The position numbers and the translations under genes are program-made. From contig JAPPEF010000220.1 in NCBI GenBank assembly GCA_028875335.1, forward strand, positions 1 through 64,000: 64,000 bases of DNA, in the 5' to 3' direction. The stretch is from Gemmatimonadota bacterium (lineage in GTDB: Bacteria > Latescibacterota > UBA2968 > UBA8231). The notes below the pieces were generated by a model that saw nothing but the letters and a program-made list of their open reading frames with translations, made no database searches and was not told the origin of the DNA. This document shows, one piece after another, positions 57,095 through 64,000 of this stretch (position 1 is its first letter; each line of letters begins with the position of its first letter).

Positions 57095-59820
57095 CGGCTC
57101 AACCCCGCGTACAACGTCATAAAGACCAAACTCGCTTCCTGCGGTGCCCGCCCTGCAAAACGCCGCTGTTGAAACTGCAAGCCGGTAGTAGTCACTAGCT
57201 GATACCCCTGATAGGCCGTGCGGTTTGTGAGTTGGGCGACCGCAGTCCAGCCGAAGAAGTCGGCATCCACTTCCTCCCGCTTCCCCTCCAAAAGCCACAA
57301 CCGGCCTATTTCCAGCCCCACCTGCAATTCAGTGTTGAAGATCTGGCGGCCGTAGCGCGGGAAGTAGCTGATACCCATCGCCTCGGCAAAAAGCGGCTGC
57401 GTCCATATCAGGAAGAAGGTTTCCTCCAAGCTCGTGGATTCTAAGAGGCGCGTGCTAAAGGGCCGCTCCCGGCGAAACTCGCTTTTGAAACGAGGCTCCA
57501 AGACGCCTAAGCCTACTGGGATGCTCCACTCCGCTTTGTTGATCGCGCCCAAGAAGCCGCTGGTCTTGCGGCCCTCCCGGAACCGCACCTCGTCGACCGG
57601 GTCCTGCTGCTCGACCCAATCCCATTTGAAGCGGTGCAAGAGCCTTATCTTCTTCCCTAGACGTTGGTCCAAGTCGAGGTACAGCGAGTTTTTCCAAGCG
57701 TTCCGTCCCGGCAAAAAGTCGATCCGGTCCATCATCCGCCCCGGTTCCCCCAACGGCTGGAACCACTGCCGCAAATCGTCGGGGATTTCGTCGCGCACTC
57801 GGGCGGCGAACTCAAAGAACCGGAACTGGCTACCTCCGGCGAAGCGGTAGCGCCAAGTGCCTAGCACATACCAAGCGCGAGTCCGCCCGTCGCCAGCCAC
57901 CAGCCGCATGTCCTGTCGCCCGACGCTTACCTCAAATGCGGGCACCACCTCGACCTTGAGGTAAGCGTTGAAACCCCGATGGTCGCGCTTGTAGGGGTAA
58001 TCGGGTACGAGGTCGTTTTCAAAGCGGTCGATGACGCCGTTGTGGTTCATGTCGAGGCCGAAGAGGAACTCGGGGCGGTCGGCGCGATAGCGCAGGAAAG
58101 GCTCTTCGTAGTCGGGATAGAGGTTTCTGTTTTGGTTGTGGTCGTTGATGAAGTCGCCGTTTTCGTCTAGACCCGGCCAAGCCATTTCGCGCTGGTCCAA
58201 GCGGATGCTGGTCGGTGAGTCCGTCACTGATTCAGCAATCCCGCCCCAGCGCACGAAAAAGGGTCGCTCCCACTCGGTCAGGCCGTTGAGGTCGTCGTCG
58301 TCATCGACAAACTCATAGACCTGTGGCACTGGGTTTTTGAACTTGATCCGACCGTTGCGGTCGGTGAGCCAGTAGCGGGTACTGTAATCGTCCGCGATTG
58401 AAAAGCCCTCGCCGAAAAGCATCCAAGCACCTCTGCGATAGGCGGCGTTGAGGTAGCCAGCGTAGGCACTGGCAACAGTCTCGTGGTGCGCCGAGATATG
58501 GGGATTGGGGTAGCGCGAAAAGCGGCGGTTGAGCACCAACTCGCCCAAAAGCGAAAAGCCCTGCCAATCGTTTAAATTCCAGTTGACGCCGATCAGCTCG
58601 CTCGCTGTCGGCAGACCATAATCGAGCCGCACCACCTTGGTGTTGCTGTTGTCTTGGACATTACCTGCGGCCCTAGCGACGGGCAAAAAGACGATCTCAG
58701 CATTGCGTCGCTGACCATCCGTTTGCAAGTCCGAGGCAACTTCTACCCTATAGTCATTGGCCAGCGAGAGTTCGACTCGTACCTCGCGCAGGTCGCCCGA
58801 CTGCACGTCGTCAAAGTCGAGGCTGCCCATATCGTATTCGAGCAGGATGCTTTCTTCGTCGCGGGCAAACAGCCGCCCCCCCTCTTGGAAACCGCCCTCG
58901 CGCCGTGGCAGAAAACCAATATCGCGGCCCCTTAACTGGCGACCACTAGTATCGACCATGACGATGTCAAAACCCGCCAGCGCCGCTCCGACGCTGCCGC
59001 TACCGGGAGAATCATCCCTGATCCTGACCCACAGCTTGTCCAACGGCTGGTTTTCCAGCGAGGTCAGAATCCCGTGCAGCGGGTTGCCCTCGTCGAATTC
59101 CACCTGCGTCAGCACGTTGTGAGCATTGACATAGGTCAGCCCGAAGTTCCCTCCTGTCCCAGCCTGATATTCGAGGTGGCTACCCATCACGGTGGTCGAG
59201 TTGGTCTGTTCCTCTTCGTCGGGATTGCTCGGCCGCGACAAGAGCAAGCTGGCCTCGTAGCGCTCGGCCGCGTAGTCGAGGCGCACGCCATTGAAGCGCG
59301 GCTTGTTGAACGTCAGCGGCGTGAAGCGGGTCGCGATCTCATCGCCGATCATCAGCCGGTACGACGATGCGCCGCGCTGGTCCGAAGCAATGACCAAGCG
59401 GCTGAAGAAGTCGCGGTAGGCCGGCCGCTGGTTGCCCATCAGGCGCCGCGAGGCTAGGCCGCCGCCGCGCTTGTCGATGAAGCTGCCGCGCGCGCCGGGC
59501 TGTTCCTGTTGCCAGTTGTACACCAGCCAGCCGCGGCCGAGGGGTGTGCCAAAGGTGTCGTAGGTCTCGTCGCCTTCGAGGATCAGGCTGATATAGCGCA
59601 GGTATGTGTCGCGGGCAAAGTTGCTCCCTTGGTCGTACCAAGGTGCCATATAGGTCTCGGGCAAGTAGCGCGGCCCGTACCACTTGTGGATCGCCGGCGA
59701 GACATAGTCCATCTCAAAGGTCTCGCCGTGGGCATAGACTTTACCAATGCCCCAGTGCAAGAGATCGTCGCCCTCGGCGGCGGATGCCCATAGCAGGAGG
59801 ATGACCGTCGCCCGCCGCAT
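57091..59820 (-). CDS. B4: large surface protein with Ca-binding-like repeats, probable outer-membrane barrel
   Basis: 909 residues, start overlapping the A6 stop by 1 nt. A signal peptide (ATVILLLWASAAEGD) is clear. The B plan is kept but is the most diverged of the four: AIHKWYGPRYLPETY, SNFARDTYLRYI and FGTPLGRGWLVYN, then DDDDLNGLTEWE, DENGDFINDHNQN, DMNHNGVIDRFEND and DYPYKRDHRGFNAYL. The C-terminus has INKAEWSIPVGLGVLEPR, FKSEFRRERPFS, and ends FMTLYAGLSR. The IDRFEND and NQN loops are close to calcium loops of the dockerin type. It is the B partner of the long A protein in locus 2, as B1 is in locus 1. Confidence 0.77.
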   Translation of the reverse strand: MRRATVILLLWASAAEGDDLLHWGIGKVYAHGETFEMDYVSPAIHKWYGPRYLPETYMAPWYDQGSNFARDTYLRYISLILEGDETYDTFGTPLGRGWLVYNWQQEQPGARGSFIDKRGGGLASRRLMGNQRPAYRDFFSRLVIASDQRGASSYRLMIGDEIATRFTPLTFNKPRFNGVRLDYAAERYEASLLLSRPSNPDEEEQTNSTTVMGSHLEYQAGTGGNFGLTYVNAHNVLTQVEFDEGNPLHGILTSLENQPLDKLWVRIRDDSPGSGSVGAALAGFDIVMVDTSGRQLRGRDIGFLPRREGGFQEGGRLFARDEESILLEYDMGSLDFDDVQSGDLREVRVELSLANDYRVEVASDLQTDGQRRNAEIVFLPVARAAGNVQDNSNTKVVRLDYGLPTASELIGVNWNLNDWQGFSLLGELVLNRRFSRYPNPHISAHHETVASAYAGYLNAAYRRGAWMLFGEGFSIADDYSTRYWLTDRNGRIKFKNPVPQVYEFVDDDDDLNGLTEWERPFFVRWGGIAESVTDSPTSIRLDQREMAWPGLDENGDFINDHNQNRNLYPDYEEPFLRYRADRPEFLFGLDMNHNGVIDRFENDLVPDYPYKRDHRGFNAYLKVEVVPAFEVSVGRQDMRLVAGDGRTRAWYVLGTWRYRFAGGSQFRFFEFAARVRDEIPDDLRQWFQPLGEPGRMMDRIDFLPGRNAWKNSLYLDLDQRLGKKIRLLHRFKWDWVEQQDPVDEVRFREGRKTSGFLGAINKAEWSIPVGLGVLEPRFKSEFRRERPFSTRLLESTSLEETFFLIWTQPLFAEAMGISYFPRYGRQIFNTELQVGLEIGRLWLLEGKREEVDADFFGWTAVAQLTNRTAYQGYQLVTTTGLQFQQRRFAGRAPQEASLVFMTLYAGLSR

Positions 59821-62372
59821 TAGTAGGCCACGTGTACCAATCTCGCCGCGTGCGTCCCTGCCGCGTCGCTGTCGGCGGCAAAGCCGACCTGCACCACGTA
59901 GAGCCCAGGCGGCACCACTACGCCAATTTCATCGCGGCCGTCCCACTCGACGCGCCGTTCGCCGCTGGGATGCTCGGTGCCTCTCGACAGATCGCGCACC
60001 CTACGCCCCGATAGGTCATAGATTGCCACCCGCAGTTGCTTGGCTCCCTCCAAGTGAAAAATCGCCAGTTCAATCTCCGTATGGTCGTTGATCCCGTCGC
60101 CATTGGGGGTAAAAACCTTGGGCACCACAGCCACGTCTTTTAGCAGTCGGGTCCGCTCCAAGTCCGAAACCACCACCAGTGACTGACTAGAGATGAGACT
60201 TGAGGCGTCGCCGTCGCTGACCAACTGCACTCGGCCCGGTTGGCTCGCCTGCTCTAGCTCGGCGGTAAAGGTCGTGCTTTGCAAAAAGACCTTGGTGCGG
60301 AATTTGAGCTCGTAGATAGAACTACCACGGGATACCGGCTCGGGAAAGGCCAGTTCGACCTCGCCTTCTGTCTCCTGTTCCAAGACCAATTCGCCCGGCC
60401 ACAACTGCCGCCCGGCTCCGACGCGCAACGCAGTCTCCCTGCCCGAGCGCACCGAGAGCAACTCGATTGGTGCGGCCGAGGCCGAGTACAGCCGCAGCCG
60501 ATCGAAGCCTATGTTGCCAGCGGCGAATTCGGGCCGCAGGTAGAGCACAAAGTCCTGCTCCACTCCCGGCTCGACCTGCCACACCGGCCAGATCTCGCCC
60601 ACCATTTTATCTACCAGCGGCGGCTCAAAGCGCAGCTGCAAATCGCGGATCCTCGCCGCTCGAAGCGGCTCGCGGGAGCGCAGCCTGACTTGCACTTGCA
60701 CGAAGGCCCGCGGACTCGGCGACTTAAAGGGCACACCCGAAGCCTCGTACACCTCGCTCCAATTGCTCCAACTCGGCCCGGCGACCTGCTCAATGACCAC
60801 CGGCGGCCGGCGGTTTTCAGGCAGCACTTCCCACATTTCCTTGGAGATCTCGCGGCCAATAGTGGAGTAGTAGTGAGGGACTTCAACAATCTCCTCGCCG
60901 GAGCGGGTGCGAATCTCGACCTGAGTACCCGGCGGTTGTTCTCCTTCCCACTCGACTACTGAAAAAAGTCGCGGCCGATCGAGCGGAATAAAAGGCGAAG
61001 TCATCTCCACTTCAGAGACGAAACCCTCGCCATAGGCTTGAATTTCGCTCAGATAACCTTCGACCTGTTCATTGGGGTTGTATTCGAGATGGCGCACTTC
61101 GATAAAGCGCACCTCCTGCAAGGGAAAGGTCTCTTCTAGGTGCTGGTAGCCGCTGAGGTTGCGCCGCTCGCCAAAGGTGGTCCAGATCCGCTCGCCGTTG
61201 GGGCTGAGCGCCCCATCCGACAGCCGCAGTTGATAGGCCAAAGGCGACATCTCATCGGCTGGCGCGAGCAACTTGATGCGATCGAGCCAGTACTTGGCAC
61301 CGAGGTCAATTTTGAGCTGCCCTTCGTCGAGCACCGGATCGTAGAGCGGCACGCTGAAGCCCGAGCTGTACAACCCATCGGAGAAAATACGGCGGAACAG
61401 GAAATCAAAGCCGCGCTCGTCAGCGCCGCGCTCGATCTCGCTCTGGGTTAGCTGCACCACGTTCTGACCCAGTGAATAGACCTCAACTTCTGCGAGGCGG
61501 GGTCGCTCGTGGCGATAGTAGCGCACCGGACCGCGCTCCTCACTAGGCAGATCAAAGTAGTCGCGCTCGCCGACGAGAATCTCGCGGCCCGCAGCGGTGA
61601 CGCGAAAATGATCGATAGCCCCCCGATCTTCTTCCGCCAAGAATGCGTAGGTTCCCGCGCTGATCTCCTCGGCTCTCGGCCCATCGGTGTCGAGTACATC
61701 GATGCGCAAAAACTGAACGATCTCACCCTCGACACCTTCGGGCACCTGCCGGTCGGGCGCGATGTCAAAGACGTATTCGCGCTGATCTTTGTTGGGCTTA
61801 GTCTCCAAGCCGACGCGGAAGAACTTCCGCCGCTGGTCGCGACCTTGCCCCCAGCGCAACCCATCTGAGGCCATTATCCTGAACTTCAAAAAAGGGTCGC
61901 CCTGCCCTTCGGCGACAAAGCGCAGTACTACGCGGTGGGCGATCACCGCACGACCTAGGTCAATTTCCAAAAACCAATGATCCAGCGAGCTGGTGCGCTG
62001 CGGCTCCCAGTAGGTATTGGGATTGCCGTCCAAAACAAGCGGGGCACTGTCCCGACCAGTGCCCACCGCGCGGATGCCGCCCTGCAAGGTGTCTTCAGAG
62101 GCGAAGGTGCTGACATAGGTAAAGTCGGGCGCGTCTCGCGCCACTTCTATCACCCGGCGCAAAAAGCGCGGCTCAACCGTGCCGTCGGCGCGCACCACCT
62201 GCACCCCAGTAGGCGCGTGCCAAGCCCGCCAATGCACGGGCCTATCGACGCGCACTTGGTTGAACAGCAGGCGGTAGCCCTCGCCTTCCTGGGCGGAAAG
62301 TGCGCTAGCCAAGAGCAGGATGGACAGCAGCACGAGTCCAAGGTTTGCGAGAGCCATGCGCGATGATCGCAT
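59820..62372 (-). CDS. A6: secreted discoidin-like protein with TPNGDGIND/FlgD-like C-terminal domain
   Basis: 850 residues with a signal peptide ending ALSAQEGEG. It resembles A1 closely in layout: VDRPVHWRAWHAPTG at the start, a discoidin-like segment near 110-160 (LDGNPNTYWEPQRTS, FLEIDLGRAVIAHRVVLRF), EERGPVRYYRHERPRLAEV near 280 as in A1, then VEWEGEQPPGTQVEIRTRSG, WSNWSEVYEA and SPSPRAFVQVQVRL. The C-terminal domain from about 748 reads KVFTPNGDGIND, VAIYDLSGRRVRDL, EWDGRDEIG, PPGLYVVQVG and ends VHVAY. It follows the regulatory lipoprotein by 17 bp and overlaps B4 by 1 nt. Confidence 0.8.
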   Translation of the reverse strand: MRSSRMALANLGLVLLSILLLASALSAQEGEGYRLLFNQVRVDRPVHWRAWHAPTGVQVVRADGTVEPRFLRRVIEVARDAPDFTYVSTFASEDTLQGGIRAVGTGRDSAPLVLDGNPNTYWEPQRTSSLDHWFLEIDLGRAVIAHRVVLRFVAEGQGDPFLKFRIMASDGLRWGQGRDQRRKFFRVGLETKPNKDQREYVFDIAPDRQVPEGVEGEIVQFLRIDVLDTDGPRAEEISAGTYAFLAEEDRGAIDHFRVTAAGREILVGERDYFDLPSEERGPVRYYRHERPRLAEVEVYSLGQNVVQLTQSEIERGADERGFDFLFRRIFSDGLYSSGFSVPLYDPVLDEGQLKIDLGAKYWLDRIKLLAPADEMSPLAYQLRLSDGALSPNGERIWTTFGERRNLSGYQHLEETFPLQEVRFIEVRHLEYNPNEQVEGYLSEIQAYGEGFVSEVEMTSPFIPLDRPRLFSVVEWEGEQPPGTQVEIRTRSGEEIVEVPHYYSTIGREISKEMWEVLPENRRPPVVIEQVAGPSWSNWSEVYEASGVPFKSPSPRAFVQVQVRLRSREPLRAARIRDLQLRFEPPLVDKMVGEIWPVWQVEPGVEQDFVLYLRPEFAAGNIGFDRLRLYSASAAPIELLSVRSGRETALRVGAGRQLWPGELVLEQETEGEVELAFPEPVSRGSSIYELKFRTKVFLQSTTFTAELEQASQPGRVQLVSDGDASSLISSQSLVVVSDLERTRLLKDVAVVPKVFTPNGDGINDHTEIELAIFHLEGAKQLRVAIYDLSGRRVRDLSRGTEHPSGERRVEWDGRDEIGVVVPPGLYVVQVGFAADSDAAGTHAARLVHVAY

Positions 62373-62389
62373 ACGTTTATTAGTCCCAG

Positions 62390-63946
62390 TTATGGCGACA
62401 AAGACACGGCAGGAGAGGAGTGTTGGCCTTCAGGGCTGAAGTCTTCTGTCAAATTGATCACACCGAAACCATCAATACTGATAGAAAAGATATGTTTGGG
62501 TGAAGGGATAGAATCGGAAACAAAGGCTGTAAATAGGATCCGGCTTCCATCGGGCGTCCATACAGGATCACCTACAGACCTGAACCCTTCTGTCAACGGG
62601 ACTTGGTCGGTGCCGTCGGCGTTCATCAGGCAGATTTGACGATCCTCTTCTCCCAGTTGGCACACATAGGCGATGCGCTGGCCATCCGGCGACCACGAGG
62701 GCGCGAGCTCGCTTTCGCTGCTCGTCGTCAGGTTGACCGAATTTTTTCCGTTGGCATCCATCACCCAGATGTCGGCCCTACTCAGACTATCAGGGGCAGA
62801 GGCATAGGCGATACGCTGACCATCCGGCGACCACGCCGGACCAAAGTCGATGCTGAAGTCCGTGGCCAAGTTGACCGGGTTGCTGCCATCGGCGTCCATC
62901 ACCCAAATGTCCCAATCGGAGCCATAGGCAATGCGCTGACCGTCTGGAGACCACGCCGGATTCCGGTCTTGACTCGGCCCTTGGGTCAACTGCACTAAAT
63001 TGCCGCCGTCGGCATCCATCACCCAGAGGTCCCAATCGGAGTCCATAAACGAAAGGGTCTTGGAGAAGGCGATGCGCTGACCGTCTGGAGACCACGTTGG
63101 CTGCCGGTTGTACTCCAGATCGTTGGTCAGATTAACCGGGTCGTCGCCATCGGCGTCCATTACCCAGAGGTCGAATGACCATCCATCGTTTTCTCCTACG
63201 TTCCCTCTAAAACTTGAGATAAAAGCAATTCTGAATGTTCCATCGGCGTTGTTCACGCCAATAGGGATGGACCCCTCGTCGCTATCAGGAAGCTCGGCGA
63301 TGTGCATCTTAACGGGGATAGCCACTTCGCCGCCATTGGACTGCACATACAGCGTGTCCGCATACGCCCCCGCAGTCAACCCCTCACCCGATGTCTCAAT
63401 CGTCAGCACACCCGCGCCCTGACCTGCCAACGACCCGTCGGCTCGCTCCTCTACCTCCCCATCAAAGCCCGATCCCTCTACCGACAGCCAAGCCGACCCA
63501 TGCCGCACCTGCCAAACCAACCGACCCAACCCGCTGTTGGTCACCTCTACCACAACACTCTGCGGCGTCCCATCCACCTCCAACTGATCCACCGACACTT
63601 CCAACACCGCAAACACCTCGACAAACTCCACCCCAGCCGCGTCCTCACCTGTAAGGACGATCTCCTGCTCGGGCGGGAAAAACAGATGCTCGTCCTTGAA
63701 CGGCACCAGCCGATAGCGCCCCTCCGGCAGGTCTGCAAACACAAAGCGCCCTTCGGCATCCGTCCACGCCGTATCCTGCACACTCCCGCTCAGATAGATG
63801 GCCACTTCCGCCAGGTACGCGGTCTGACCGACGACTTGGCCGCTAATGCTATAGCTCGCTGGCGCGACGCTTTGGTCGCCGCCGCAGCCTTGGAACCCAA
63901 CCAGACACCACACCACCACAGACCACAAACTAAAACGGCTTCTCAC
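62390..63946 (-). CDS. Lipoprotein with carboxypeptidase-regulatory-like domain and TolB-type propeller
   Basis: 518 residues from GTG 63946, with GGAGAAGAG upstream. A lipoprotein signal ends at GFQGC near residue 21. Residues about 30-110 form a carboxypeptidase regulatory-like / SdrD-B fold (SISGQVVGQTAYLAEVAIYL, TDAEGRFVFADLPEGRYRLV). A beta-sandwich follows (VVVEVTNSGLGRLVWQVRHG, ITVQS-like YVQSNGGEVAIPV). The last 280 residues are six or more TolB/PD40 blades with the repeat PTWSPDGQRIAFS and DLWVMDADGGNLVQLT. It is the first gene of surface locus 2 in transcription order and is probably the outer-membrane anchor of the assembly. Its blades are related in style to the short protein at 48726-49136. 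Confidence 0.85.
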   Translation of the reverse strand: MRSRFSLWSVVVWCLVGFQGCGGDQSVAPASYSISGQVVGQTAYLAEVAIYLSGSVQDTAWTDAEGRFVFADLPEGRYRLVPFKDEHLFFPPEQEIVLTGEDAAGVEFVEVFAVLEVSVDQLEVDGTPQSVVVEVTNSGLGRLVWQVRHGSAWLSVEGSGFDGEVEERADGSLAGQGAGVLTIETSGEGLTAGAYADTLYVQSNGGEVAIPVKMHIAELPDSDEGSIPIGVNNADGTFRIAFISSFRGNVGENDGWSFDLWVMDADGDDPVNLTNDLEYNRQPTWSPDGQRIAFSKTLSFMDSDWDLWVMDADGGNLVQLTQGPSQDRNPAWSPDGQRIAYGSDWDIWVMDADGSNPVNLATDFSIDFGPAWSPDGQRIAYASAPDSLSRADIWVMDANGKNSVNLTTSSESELAPSWSPDGQRIAYVCQLGEEDRQICLMNADGTDQVPLTEGFRSVGDPVWTPDGSRILFTAFVSDSIPSPKHIFSISIDGFGVINLTEDFSPEGQHSSPAVSLSP

Positions 63947-64000
63947 AAGCTCTTCTCCATCGTCGCTACAATCTCGTCTATATCTCTTATCCTAAGTCGC

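Noticed and set aside
1..64000. CRISPR arrays, tRNA or rRNA genes, and transposases
   Set aside because: No regularly spaced repeats, no recognisable tRNA clover-leaf or rRNA segment, and no transposase or integrase sequence were found by reading. A systematic scan was not possible.

Overview
The window is a GC-rich, gene-dense bacterial stretch with short intergenic gaps, strong AGGAGG-type ribosome sites and many 1-4 nt gene overlaps. No rRNA, tRNA or CRISPR array was seen. Several traits point to an uncultured, environmental Gram-negative phylum of the Latescibacterota / Poribacteria kind: two phytanoyl-CoA dioxygenase family genes, a DUF6785-like membrane protein, Gfo/Idh, aldo/keto and SDR oxidoreductases, sugar ABC transport, and many secreted proteins with FlgD-like or TPNGDGxND C-terminal domains. 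This placement rests on gene content and is not proven.

Layout. 1-7856 is a metabolic stretch: serine hydrolase, aldo/keto reductase, a Phd/VapC-type toxin-antitoxin pair with palindromic operators, 2-hydroxyacid dehydrogenase, phosphodiesterase-like hydrolase, and a divergent membrane protein. 7941-23964 is surface locus 1 on the plus strand: a PpiC-type lipoprotein chaperone followed by secreted proteins of two unnamed families, here called A (discoidin-like segments plus a TPNGDGxND/FlgD-like C-terminal domain ending in VAY) and B (about 870-910 residues, calcium-binding-like Asp/Asn repeats, probable outer-membrane barrel). Its order is A1-B1-glycosyltransferase/TPR-A2-A3-B2. 24091-29080 is a secreted CBM9-like protein, a PhyH dioxygenase and a sugar ABC importer that lacks its ATPase. 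29081-30639 holds a toxin-antitoxin pair flanked by a 123-bp repeat of the importer gene end, then an MNT/HEPN pair. 30709-40038 carries a single ABC exporter, a methyltransferase, a TPR/TlpA-type pair, a second PhyH protein, an asymmetric heterodimeric ABC exporter and a flavin-type oxidase. 40061-48016 is an 8-kb block of oxidoreductases and hydrolases bracketed by a 78-bp repeat of the oxidase gene end. 48062-49136 holds a HigBA-type pair and a small TolB-like protein. 49133-63946 is surface locus 2 on the minus strand; in transcription order it reads regulatory/TolB-like lipoprotein, A6, B4, A5, B3, LRR lipoprotein, A4.

The most striking feature is that both surface loci carry the same five-part set: one long A (A1/A6), one A2/A5 type, one A3/A4 type, and two B proteins. 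The copies are strongly diverged and each locus has a different accessory gene inserted. I do not recognise these families as a described system. My inference is a cell-surface assembly in which B proteins sit in the outer membrane and A proteins are exported partners, with the PpiC lipoprotein as chaperone. Two gene-end duplications beside toxin-antitoxin genes, an amber codon in an otherwise intact aldo/keto reductase and a Fic remnant show recent gene traffic and decay in the middle of the window.
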